Source: Oikopleura dioica (lineage: Eukaryota; Chordata; Appendicularia; Copelata; Oikopleuridae). From it: 64,000 bases of DNA. The notes beneath the pieces were generated by a model that searched no databases, had not been told where the DNA came from, and saw only the letters and a list, made by a program, of their open reading frames with translations. Position 1 is the stretch's first letter. Each line of letters starts with the position of its first letter. Below are positions 45,501-54,811 of the stretch, piece by piece. The stretch spans positions 8,750,501 through 8,814,500 of the forward strand of contig OU015568.1 of NCBI GenBank assembly GCA_907165135.1, written 5' to 3'. The position numbers were made by a program, and so were the translations under genes.

Positions 45501-48500
45501 TGTGGAGCAGCAAATAGGTACAGTGATTATGAGAACTTGAGCATAAACTTTGTCTAGAATCATTCGAAAAATGCCTCCTTGACGAGAGCGCTTCTGAGGA
45601 AGATGAAGAAAAGATGCAAAAGATCCACTCTTTGATCCAAAAGAAAAAGACAGACGTTCAGATCGTCAAGGAAACTTCCAAAACCATCAAAGAGGTTCAA
45701 AGCCAATTGGTTGTCGAGCTCGAAACTGCTCACCAGACCTTCATTACTCTTGAGAATAGATCTACCAATACTACTGAGGAAAGCCATGATCTTCTTGAGC
45801 AATATGAGGTGTGGAAAAACTCATCTGACAGAAAATGACTGTATCTTTAGAAACTAAATTCTTCCATGTTCGAAATTGAGTCCAAGCAATCTCAAATACG
45901 CCACGAAGTCAACGAAGCGAACGACACATACGGCTTTAACTTCGAAATCAAGGAAGATATTCTCTGCGAATCTGTCGTCATGAAACTACGACAAGACTTG
46001 AGCGATGCGCAGCGGGTGACCGTCGAAAAATGGAGGCGCAGCGTGTGATCTTCGAGGCTGAACAAGCTCTTGCCAGATTGACCGCTAGCTCGGTATGTTG
46101 TAAATATGAAATGGTCCTCTGGCAATGTGCCTAGATAGTATCTTTGGCCCGGGGCGCGGTTTTGACCACTTCAATGAAAATACGATTGTGCTCGTTTATT
46201 TTCTCGCAAAATTGATTCCGTGAAAAGCACTTCCGATACGGGCAATTTGAGGCGATCGCCGTGTCAATTATTGAAATCCCGTGAGGTCACGATCCGGTGC
46301 AACCCAGCCCAGATCTCACCTCCTTGTCACATTTTTCATTCGGAACCTGGATCTCTTGGAACCTTTGCTTTTTGAAAAACTGAAAAATGAGAAGGCCAAA
46401 GTTTTGGCGAAATCGGAATTCGCTCTTTTTGGCGAGTGACAAGAGCAGTTCTGATTTTTCTAGTACCCAAGAGATTTCGAAGAGCACAGAGAATATACTC
46501 CTGAGTGATAGCCAAGAAAAAAGAAATGTTACTGAGATAGATTTCGACAATCTCAGCTGGAGTGATTTAAAAATTGACCTCTCCCTTGTAAGTTGGGTAA
46601 CAATAAGAGAACGGGAGAATAAAGCCAGCTAACTAAATTGGGGAATTAATCGGACTTTATGACCTTTCAAGCGATCAAAGGGTTTCCCCTGCCTCTCAAA
46701 TTGTTCCTGTCGGGGAGGATTTGATTTATCTTGTTTCAAAAAGCATCCTCCCTTTTTCTTATTTTCCAGGTCCCATTTTGAAGAGCGGATCTTTTTCAAG
46801 CGAAAAATTGATTAGAAACAAGTTGATAAGGACAAAAAAGCAGTGCTTATCAATTTGCAGAGATGCTTGAGCTCGACTGGCTAATCAAAGCTGCAGTCGC
46901 ACTTTACAAACTAAAGTACAAGCCGATGGCAAGTACGAGTGAAATCTCCAAGAGAATTTCGCTCATTTTAGAGAGCTTCGAAAAGGTAAAAAATGGAATT
47001 TTCAAATTCTATTCTTGGAAACTCAAACGTAAAAAATCGCCTTTGTTTTGGCATCTAGGCCGTTTATGTTTTCCAAATTTACTCGTTTTATTGTTTTCTT
47101 TGTGCTCCCGGAATTTTAAATTTACAAAACCTTCCATTTTTAGGCCGCGGTCCAAAGCCAACTCATGCGCCTAAAATCACTTGCCCCATTTTTGCGATTT
47201 TTGATTTGTATTTTTGAGATTTCGAATTTTTCATTCTAAAACCGAGGGTTCTTGAGAGCACGCGGAAGAGGCTTTTTGATCCTTTTGAGTTCATAAAAGC
47301 CGTTTTGTTTGGCCTGGTCAGTGAGCTTGAAGCAAGTTCCCACAAATTTTATTAAGAAAAAAAAGATGAGATATCTGGATACTCTCTGGGAGGTATTCTT
47401 TTATAAGGCCATTTAATAAAATAAAGAGAAAAAATGGATCTTGACGAGTATTTTAAGGATCTTGAAGCAGAGCTTGAATCGCATCGAAAAGCACTGGAGA
47501 AAATTTCCGTCACTGTTGATAGTTACAACTTATCTTCAAAGGTAATTACAGTGTTTAGCAATCAACGACTATTATGATAAATCTTAGTTCAATGAAGTTG
47601 ACGCTAAAATCTCCGCGAAGCTTGACCGGTCAGAATCCGTCAAGAAGCGCATCGAAATCGACGTCGATCACTGGCGAAACATCTCCGGCAGCCTTGAAGA
47701 GTACGCAGCTTGGATTGTATCCAAACAGCCTTCTTCCGAAATCGGCGATTTGTCCTCCTCTCCATCTGTTGAAGATGCTCTCAACAAAAAGGCGAATGAT
47801 TGTGGAATGCTTCTAGTGGAAATGGAAGCGAAGCAATCTGTCATCGAGACAGCTTTGGAGAGCTCGGCGGACGCGCTCAAGAGTTTTGAAAAACTCGGAG
47901 TTGAAGAATCCACGCTTGAGAGCTCTACCCAAGCAGTCCTTGGAAATCTGAGGGACAGACAGTCTGAAACAAAGGTAAAATGAATACTCTTCAACTTTAT
48001 CACTCATCATATTCAAGAACGCCTGGACAGATTTGCAGACAAGTGTCAACGCACGAAAAGAGCTCATTCTACGAAAAATCGAGTCGTTGAAATCTTTCAA
48101 AGAAAAGATTCAAATCATCAATGAAATCTGTGATCGGCACAGCGAAAAGATCCCAACCGACGATGTGAAGGCCGGAGAGGTCTTTATTTCTGAAATGAAA
48201 AAGCAACTCAATGGAGAACTCGCTGGATATTCCGAGCTTCAACGAGACGCCGACACAGTTCTCGAACGATGGGAATGCGCAAAGAAGGAAAAAGAAAGCT
48301 CAAAGAGTGCCTCTCGGCCAGCTTCGATTATCATGGAAGAGCCAGTCACGGTCATGATTCCAGAAGAGCCAGTGATGTCTCAGCCAGACTCACCTGACGA
48401 TTCTTTCCAACCAGATATTTCCCTAAATGCAAGAAGCAGTGCTGAGAGTTCAAAACTCCAGGTAACCAAATCAACTCAGAATTATGTCTACTCGTATTTA

Positions 48501-50043
48501 GCCCGAGGCGAATGACGCCATTAACACCAGGCCAGTTGACTGGGAACGTCAAGAAAAAGACAACGGAGTTCCTTACTACGTTAATCACATGACAAAGAAG
48601 ACAGTATGGACTCACCCAGTCCTGACCGAGTTCATCAACGGTCTACAAACTCTCAACAAAATGCGCTTCTCCGCTTATCGAACCGCCATCAAGCTCCGTA
48701 AAATCCAGAAGAAGCTCACTTTGGACTACTTCAACATTGACAATATGCAGAAGGCATTCAGAACTGTTTCTCCTGATCCGAATGCAACGATCGAGGTGAT
48801 CGTTTTGGCTGAGATTCTTTATGATCTGTACGAAAATTCTAAGCAGCGCGCTCAACAGGTAAAAACCAGATAAATTTTCTCCCGATCATAAATTATTTAG
48901 GCCGACTTGACTCTCAATTGGCTACTCTCCGTTTTCAACCCTAAGCGAGAAGGAACCATTCCAGTTCTCTGTGTCAAGGTTGGCCTCGTTGCTTTGTGCG
49001 GCGCGCAGCTGGAGCAGAAGTACAGATATCTTTTCACCGCTGCCAGTGGTGCGAAGAAAACGATGAACAAGGAAGGCCTCAAAGCTCTTGTCTACGCGCT
49101 GGTGCAAATTCCATACCATCTCAAGGAACACGTCGCCTTTGTCGGAGGCGAACTCAACGTGGATCCGACTGTCGAAAGCTGCTTCCAATACAGGTGAATT
49201 ATTAACTGCACTGTTTAATTATCAAATTCGCCTTTCAGAGGAAATCCCAAGAGTCCAACCCTTCACATGGACGACTTCATGAAATGGTGCTCACTTGAAC
49301 CTCAATCAATGGTCTGGGTTCCAGTCCTCCACCGACTGATTTCAGCCGAGAAAGTCACTCATAATGTCAAATGCCAATGCTGTAGCAATAAGGACTTCAC
49401 TGGCTTTAGATACAAATCCCTCAAGGTAGAATTTCATTGAAATCAAGGAAGACTCACCATTTCTTTTTTAGCGATTCCGACATGATCTCTGTCAAGAATG
49501 CTTTTTGTATGGCAAGGCAAATGAGAAGAAACTCGTTCATTATCCCTTGGTCGAGTATTATAACGCGACTGGAACAAGCGAAAACATCAGGGACTTTGTA
49601 AGTCGACAAGTTAAAGCCAGTAAATTTACTAAACGTTTCAGATGCGAACTGCTAAAAACAAGCTCTCGCGCAAGAAAAAGACCAAGCGCCCACCACTAGG
49701 CTATCTTCCGATTAATCCTCAACGAAGCGCAAGCTTTGACAACTCAAGAAACTCAAATAACTCAACCCTCAATGTAAGAAACGTTCATTTTTTATCTGTT
49801 TTTACATGTTTATTTAGGCTTCTGGAATAGATGAATCACTGAATCTTCCAACGACTCCCGAGAAAAACGGCTTGAAAATGTCGAAATCGGAGAATGACAC
49901 TAGTTTATCTTCGATTAAGGTACTCTGCTTCTCATAAGAAAAAACTTCTAATGATATTTTAGGAGAGATCCGAAACGACAGATTTGGAAAAGGAAAAGAT
50001 CAAAGAGCTGAGCGCCGAGTTGTCGAAACCGACGACGAGGTAG
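24574..50043 (+). CDS. DMD: dystrophin/utrophin orthologue, long multi-exon gene
   Basis: Start ATG 24574, stop TAG 50041-50043. Dystrophin links cortical actin to the membrane dystroglycan complex in muscle and nerve. In order: two calponin-homology domains, a helical stretch, a roughly 1,600-1,700-residue acidic disordered region, a spectrin-like rod, WW, two EF-hand-like blocks and a ZZ zinc domain. Confident exons include 24574-24828, 25239-25409, 26643-26932, 26953 onward, 40872-41029, 41216-41346, 48502-48858, 48901-49193, 49239-49425, 49472-49597, 49642-49773, 49818-49919 and 49963-50043. Several middle junctions are unresolved. The donor after 37062 (phase 2) and the acceptor at 40872 (phase 2) are compatible across a 3.8-kb intron, which favours one gene. 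The alternative is two genes or a separate upstream isoform. An AATAAA signal follows at about 50130. Confidence 0.8.
25886..26158 (-). CDS. antisense open frame in the first long dystrophin intron, doubtful
   Basis: 90 codons from a genuine ATG at 26158 (MDRFRSRKISPKRRKEEKS). Composition is polar, rich in His, Ser, Pro and Arg, without a domain. No convincing splice partner was found. Could be a single-exon nested gene, part of a larger antisense transcript, or chance. Confidence 0.2.
   Translation of the reverse strand: MDRFRSRKISPKRRKEEKSEHHFHPPSPSNQGRRLSENYPYHSAAESYHNYPQSNIHPPRRSSDGESLMNSFNGSLHSSFGRKERRTFFF
29374..29396. repeat. interstitial telomere-like repeat in dystrophin
   Basis: Almost four units of TTAGGG in the plus orientation, in non-coding sequence just after a proline-rich dystrophin exon. 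Same motif as the tract split by the transposon at 22028. Confidence 0.85.
29637..37062 (+). other. DMD: dystrophin module: long acidic disordered insert
   Basis: Consecutive long exons (about 29637-29834, 30256-30542, 30776-30887, 30927-31252, 31286-31966, 32140-33561, 34520 onward, 35346 onward, 35827 onward, 36147-37062) encode mainly Glu, Ser, Lys, Pro and Ala with almost no hydrophobic cores. Examples are EEVGLAEQPELMEPTADRNA and EPEPEPQAEPEPETEQVQQE. A motif repeats within the last exon: IIIAEKVLDT and IIVAEKIKDT. Short helical islands occur (FKLNFTPSYDIVREMELKEA). This is not the spectrin-repeat rod expected at this position. I do not recognise any homologous domain. Confidence 0.65.
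33665..34421. mobile_element. 757-bp palindromic (fold-back) element with TTAA duplication
   Basis: The left half (33665 to about 34005) and right half (about 34090 to 34421) are near-perfect reverse complements, from GGGTAAAACATGAAATCGGC at the left tip to the matching right tip. It is flanked by TTAA at 33661-33664 and 34422-34425. It lies inside a dystrophin intron, between the donor near 33562 and the acceptor at 34519. TTAA duplication suggests a piggyBac-type mobiliser. No coding capacity. Confidence 0.88.
37771..38061 (-). CDS. possible nested antisense gene in a dystrophin intron
   Basis: Exons 37971-38061 and 37771-37925, joined by a 45-nt intron with a good donor (GTAAGA) and acceptor (TTTTCAG), give 81 codons from ATG 38061. 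The sequence has a CEGVTYDTCKSCQ cluster and a basic middle. No domain recognised. A related GVTY...C pattern occurs in the frame at 38317-38600 on the same strand, so the two may be exons of one gene or a duplicate pair. Confidence 0.4.
   Translation of the reverse strand: MKILLRGDTCEGVTYDTCKSCQDLLQIQVESKKFLLNFPFHNKFSGERGYSENETGRRMPPRMKRMAKYCRNLWEPAELLIKSPTSGRTPLIIHPH
38317..38600 (-). CDS. possible second nested antisense exon, Cys-containing
   Basis: Open frame with cysteines at regular distances (KFLCYLPRTT, FKCELWTPQCGV, GVTYRNHKCLYF), which looks like a small disulphide-bonded module. It follows an AG acceptor-like site (TGTATTAG near 38575). The full transcript could not be assembled, so start and end are uncertain. 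Confidence 0.3.
38640..40860. other. long dystrophin intron, nothing recognised
   Basis: About 2.2 kb without a supported exon on either strand. Minus-strand frames at 39537-39773 and 40376-40660 have no domain or splice support. Confidence 0.4.
40872..48465 (+). other. DMD: dystrophin module: spectrin-like rod
   Basis: Exons from 40872 onward encode long charged helices typical of degenerate spectrin repeats: TIEEEARAASQWCQEMLDDF, SLDAEWKRVTKMVDERKHKL, AWIVSKQ and similar Trp-centred segments. The largest exon runs from about 42324 to 43987. A serine tract lies at about 44210-44285. Exons at 45279-45516, 45557-45806, 46863-46986, 47434-47540, 47588-47975 and 48019-48461 continue the rod. 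The number of three-helix repeats cannot be fixed by eye. Confidence 0.75.
48502..50043 (+). other. DMD: dystrophin module: WW, EF-hand-like and ZZ domains with short tail
   Basis: WW domain: VDWERQEKDNGVPYYVNHM and TVWTHP. EF-hand-like region: MRFSAYRTAIKLRKIQKKL, LTLNWLLSVF, KYRYLF, QIPYHLKEHVAFVGG and SCFQY, each with a direct counterpart in vertebrate dystrophin. ZZ zinc domain: LEPQSMVWVPVLHRL, then CQCC, GFRYKSLKRF, DLCQECF and HYPLVEYY. After SENIRDF the protein ends within about 100 residues, basic then Ser-rich, with only a hint of a coiled coil (EKEKIKELSAELS). The vertebrate syntrophin- and dystrobrevin-binding helices are absent. Confidence 0.92.
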
Positions 50044-50217
50044 TCGACGACGCCCGCGGCTAAGAGCTATCCTCAATCTGCCTAACCCATTCAATTTCAG
50101 AACGCTATCTATTTGTAAAATATCACACAATAAACACACAGCTTGCTTTACTCAAGTGAATATTTCTTTTAAAATTTTATTGTAAGTTGCAACAATTTTG
50201 AACTGGTAGAATAACAA

Positions 50218-50950
50218 TTAAAATAGTTTGATGATCTGGTTATTGTTAAAACCGGTTCGGCAAATTCCACACTCGTACAACTGTGTCAAGCAAGAATAGC
50301 AAAATCTATGACCACATGGAATCGTCGACTCCCGACGATCGTTTTCATTGTAGTTTTCAAAGCATACTTTGCAAGTGTTTGGCTCTAAAAAAAGAGTTTG
50401 CTTGCCAGCTTATTCAAGATAATCTTACGATTCTTTTTGCAAATTTCATTTGTCATCAATAATATCTCAGATTCTATACGAGTAGACTCGTTGGCAAGTT
50501 TTCTTTGCTTATCCTCACATTCTCTAAGATACTTTCTCGCTCGTTCTACTTGCGCCGTCATCGCGGTTTCCATCAATTGAGCCATCTGAAGCTTATCTTG
50601 CAAGGTTTTCAATTGCTCAAATGGTGTTTGCTCTTTTGGAGGAGGGTCTTCACAGCAAGTTGCATTGAAAAACTCGACGAATTTGTACGTTTTCTTGCAC
50701 TTTTTCTTTGGACATATAAATTTAGCATCGGTCGTTTGCTCGCGAATGGGAACGAGAGCGGTACCTGCTGCGCATATAGTACAATACGATCGTGTTTTGG
50801 GAGGAAAATGGATAGTTCTCATTGTTTCTGTGAAACTAGGAATAATCACTCAAATATTTGTGGCTCTTTAATTGCTAACCCTTGGCATTGAAAGCATTCT
50901 CTGACTTTTCCTCTCCGTTTTAGAAAATCCTTTTCAATTTTTCTGATCAT
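50218..50950 (-). CDS. RING-finger protein with N-terminal zinc-binding cysteines
   Basis: Exons 50880-50950, 50429-50835 and 50218-50384, with 44-nt GT-AG introns, encode about 214 residues from ATG 50950. Cysteine pairs CFQC and CTIC, then CPKKKC and NATCC, form an N-terminal putative zinc module. A coiled coil follows (about residues 90-155, QDKLQMAQLMETAMTAQ). The C-terminal RING has CKVCFENYNENDRR, PCGHRFCYSC and CGIC. Probably a ubiquitin E3-type protein. It converges on the dystrophin gene, whose stop is 175 bp away. Confidence 0.8.
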
Positions 50951-51176
50951 ATTTTAACATCAACTGATGATCTGCGATGTTTTTTTCATTTTCTTGCATT
51001 TCTTTTGCCGAAAAAGGGAAAATACTGTTTGTCCACTGTTAATCATCAGATTCAAGCAATGCAAATAGGTCAATAAATGGTCGAGTAAATATGGATATTT
51101 TTATTGATAAGAAAACAGTTTGAATGGAAAGATATCTTCAAAATTATCTTTTGTTTCCATGTTAAAAAACTTCTTT

Positions 51177-52005
51177 TTAATAACACTGTCCAGCGGGCTT
51201 GGCAAAGGGTCCATCGCAGCATTGATTGGCTCGGACAATCTCGTTGAAGGGGAAGGTTGTCTTGTCTCCGCAGCAGCCGACAGCTGGATTGTAGCCGTTT
51301 CCGCCACCGCCGGGGATGCACTCTTCAGTTCGGTTGAAGCCACCTTTGACGGAGTGGTATTTCTCTTCCCATTCGTCTTCGAATTTAGAGAGTCCCTTGG
51401 CGAGCGCCAAGTCGCACTCGCAAACGTTTCGTCGGCAAGAGCCTTCTCTGTTGGTGCATTGGACGGTTTTGACTCCGTTTTCCTCGAGAAGTTGGAATCC
51501 GTAACCGACCTCTTCGCCAATGCAGCTTCTTTCGCCGTCGTATTCGTTCTTGAGACAGTGGTAGCACTGCTTGAAGTCCTTGCAGCTTCGGTCGATGTTG
51601 TCCTTTGGTTTGCCGTATCCGCCACCAGCGATGTTGTGGGATCCTTCTGGCAAGCAGTAGCATCCGTAGTAGCAGTATCGGCCAAACTTTTGCTCTTTTT
51701 GGAGCCAGAGAACGACAACCTTCAATTGTCGGAATTTTCGCGACTCGACTTCGGAGATGAAGCGAGATTGTTCTCCACCGCTGAGATTGAAGATCAATTG
51801 GTCGAGTTCATCAGTAGTTCCGTCTAAAAACAGTTTTTATCTTGCTTTGGGGGGGGGTTTATTTACCGGTGAGTTCAGCAAGGAACTCGTTGAAGAAATC
51901 AACAGATTCTTCTCCAGTAAATGTAAACTCGGTTTCTCGTCGGTTTCTGCTCAAGCCAGTTTCGGCGGCCATTGCACCAAGAGAGAAAAGACTGAAAAGC
52001 TTCAT
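51177..52005 (-). CDS. secreted phospholipase A2-fold protein, catalytic residues replaced
   Basis: Exons 51867-52005 and 51177-51823 (43-nt intron) give about 261 residues. MKLFSLFSLGAMAAETG is a signal peptide, followed by a propeptide-like region ending near RNRR. The fold is recognised from YGCYCLPEG (calcium-loop position), the DNIDRSCKDFKQCYHC helix, and CRRNVCECDLALAKGL. In active sPLA2 the helix reads CCxxHDxCY; here the His and Asp positions are Phe and Lys, so hydrolysis is not expected. Cysteines are numerous and the C-terminal extension is Cys-rich (GCCGDKTTFPFN, NQCCDGPF). Likely a binding or structural secreted protein. A TATA box lies about 75 nt upstream. Confidence 0.8.
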
Positions 52006-52077
52006 TTTTGGAGGTTGTTTCTTTTTGCTTTGGATCGAGTATTTCGATTTTGATGCTTTCTCCAAGACAGAGATGGG

Positions 52078-52085
52078 TATTTATA
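52078..52085 (-). promoter_or_regulatory. TATA box of the PLA2-like gene
   Basis: TATAAATA on the minus strand, about 75 nt before the ATG at 52005, with no other gene between. Confidence 0.6.
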
Positions 52086-52345
52086 GTTGTTTAATTCCAT
52101 GGTGGTTAGGCTCTTGCGCCACCTAAACCGGTAAACGAAAGACGTACCACCTAATTGAAGTGATTCCCAGAGTATCCTCAGCTAAGGGGATTTACCCCGC
52201 TTGCGGTTGAAACAAGGTCTCCTTTAAATAATTTTCCTCGAAGTTCCAAAGACCTTTAGCAAACCGAGTAATGAACTCGATTTCAAAAAGAGATGATTTT
52301 CAGGAAAAATGAAAGCTCCCTTTATGTAGCTCTTTATTCCGGATT

Positions 52346-53387
52346 TTAGAAAAACTCGAACTCGACAGGGAAATGATCAGAAATCTGTTCAGTGATCGGC
52401 TCGCCGTCGTAGAAGATCGAATCAGTGTCGTAGTAGTTCTGGTAGTCAAAAACTTGCCCGGAGCCGGCGACGACGTTGTTCTGAATTTGACCAGAGAGGA
52501 CAATGTGATCGTACGCGCAAATCGTGCTCGACACGGTTGTATCGTCATCAAAGGAGATGAGCCACGAGTTGGTCCCGGAAGAAAAGAGCGTCAAATCCTC
52601 TGGATCACGAACGTAGTCGCAGTCTGCATTGAAATCGCCAGCGATGATGACGTCATCAAGAGATGGATGACGGCTTCGAAGATCGTCCTCGACATCTTTC
52701 AAGTGATTGATCTCGTTTTCTGTGTCCATGTTGGTCACTCCTGTCACGGGCTTCAAATGAGCAGAGATAATTCCGACTTTTTGAGTCTTGAAATTAGGTG
52801 CGTTCTGGCTGGTGCGCTCCAGAACGAGAACTGTTGGTGGTCGCTCGAACCAGGCGGTTGTCGTATCGTTGAAATCGTATCCATCGACCTGAGAATGCAC
52901 ATTGAAATAGAGTTCTATTGAGAAAAATACCTTGGAAAACATATTCCGATCCCAGATGAATCCAACTTGTTCCTTGCTCGTGGTTGTTCCTTGTCGCTCT
53001 CCAGTGAACCAATCGTACTTGTCGTCAGCGAGGTTGATGTCACCAACGAGATTTGGGAACGCAGATTGGGTAGAATCACGGATTTCCTATAAAAATAAAT
53101 TTCTAACTTGTTGGGTGTTTTCGGCAGGCCTGAATAGTAGCAATATCGTAGCGCTGGAGGATCTCGACGATCTGGTTTTTGACAGGCTCCTTCCCGTACT
53201 TGGTTGTTCCAAAGACTTGAATGTTGAAACTCGAAACTACAGACTGATTAAAAGGACAATCGAAGCCTTCAATGTGAAGGAAATAACATACATTTCGTAG
53301 CAGGAGGATCAAGATGATGACAAAGAGCATCGTTGCCAGCGCAGAAGCAGTTGTATCGAGAAGAGTAAAAATAGGCATGAATGGCAT
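52346..53387 (-). CDS. DNase I-family nuclease with N-terminal hydrophobic anchor or signal
   Basis: Exons 53292-53387, 53130-53243, 52931-53086 and 52346-52888, about 302 residues. DNase I nicks double-stranded DNA using divalent metal. Hallmarks: FNIQVFGTTK, ILQRYDIATIQEIRDS (catalytic Glu and Arg), ISAHLKPV (catalytic His), IIAGDFNADC (metal Asp), STICAYDHIV (second Asp; its Cys pairs with that of NADC in the family) and ISDHFPVEFEF (catalytic His). All key residues are present, so activity is likely. The N-terminus has a strongly hydrophobic stretch (ATMLFVIILILLL) after about 17 residues, which could be a signal peptide or a type II anchor. The intron 53087-53129 starts with GC and splits the conserved IQ-EIRDS motif. 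Confidence 0.9.
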
Positions 53388-53462
53388 TTGTGTCAGCGAA
53401 ATCCTTTACATTTGTAGCGCCGTTTGACTAGAGTGTTAAGTGATTTAAGCTGTTAAAATTTT

Positions 53463-54448
53463 TCACTCCACCTCCAGAGCGAAGATCAATGCCATCTTCT
53501 GATCAATTGCAAGATTTTCATATCCCGCTTTGGAGTTTAATCTAACTTGAGTCTGCCCCTTCTGCTCATCTCGATAGATATCCGCGAGTTCTAATCGTGA
53601 GAAACCCGAAACAGTGACATCTTCTGGCAAAACGGTCGGAATGACGAGCAAGAATGAATATCCATCAGTCGCTTCTGCTGCAGTATTTTTGAAAAACAAG
53701 TTGAACATGACAAAACTCGCATCACCCTCGGCATATCGTTGACCGTAGTTTCTGTTGAGCGTGGATTTCTGAGACGTTGATCCAACTTTCTTGTCCGGCT
53801 TCAAGCAGCATCCGAACTCGGGGAACTTGTTTTGCTCTCCGCTTCCCCAGTTGCCGCCGTAAGTGTAGTGACAAGCATTATCAGCGTTGCACTGAAAATT
53901 TTTAATTTGAAAAGCCAAAAAGACTCAAAAAATTCTCTCATAAAAAATCCTCTTTGATAACTGACCTTGCATTTAGCCCAATGGCTCCAAGACCTGGAGC
54001 TTAATTCCCAGCCATTTTGGCACTTTACTTTGCACTGTTCATTATTCGCAATCGAACCCAAATGACAATCATTCAAAGTCGTTGCTTGTGCAATACTCTT
54101 AAATCAAAGTTCCATCTCTATTTCAGACCCGCTCTAGTTTTACCGAATAAAAGGGATCGTCAGCCAAGGGCTCGCAATTCTGCGCAAAAGCGGCGGAAAC
54201 AACTCCGGCGAGTAATCTCATCGGGGATCAACTGCTACTGACTTTCAAATTGGAGAGCTCTTTTTTCTGACAATCAAAATGCCCAGAGGCCGACAGGGGT
54301 TAAAACATGCGCAGGTCAAAGAAAACGTCATCAAAGATTATTTTTTATGACAGGTGAGGAAAATAAATCCAGTTTTTTCGAATTAAAATTCTTGGTTCAA
54401 ATTGGAACTTACTTGCGCAAGGGTTAAAAAGAGGATTGAAATCATCAT
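53463..54448 (-). CDS. secreted Cys-rich protein with alternative signal-peptide exon
   Basis: Exons 54413-54448, 54144-54179, 53966-54097 and 53463-53891 give about 210 residues, starting MMISILFLTLAQ then NCEPLADDPF. A second possible start, ATG 54221, reads MRLLAGVVSAAFAQ directly into the same NCEP without splicing. The body has a small Cys-rich region (NDCHLG, EQCKVKCQNGWE, WAKCK, CNADNACHY, GCCLKP), part of which looks sushi-like, and then a beta-rich C-terminal domain without cysteines. No family recognised. Likely extracellular. Confidence 0.7.
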
Positions 54449-54811
54449 CTTATTTCATTATTTTCTCGAAGAAGATAAATTTGTCGATGTTTTTTGGGAA
54501 AAAGCGGCGATTTGTATGTTTTGTTGAATTTGAAGGAAATCAGGAAATTGAAAAATACGGTAAAATCGATCGATTTTTCCTCAAATTCGTTTCGAAATGC
54601 TGATCGAGCTAGAACAACTTAGGTACACGTGAAAACCGGCCGCTCGGGCTCATTTCTAAACGATTAAACACGTTTGTGCAGCAGTTGCTAAGCGGATCCG
54701 GTCTTGAGCCTGATCCTCGTTAGCCGATATCATCCGCTTGATGTCACCATATTCTTTCATTTAAATCTTCATGCGGAAGTCATCTTCTACCATTTTGAAA
54801 GAGAGGAAAGG

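Noticed and set aside
51120..51827. 235-codon plus-strand open frame
   Set aside because: Exact antisense of the PLA2-like gene, which has a signal peptide, a clean intron and family motifs. The plus frame is Val/Ala/Ser-rich with no domain.
52373..52921. 182-codon plus-strand open frame
   Set aside because: Antisense shadow of the DNase I-family exon; no motif of its own.
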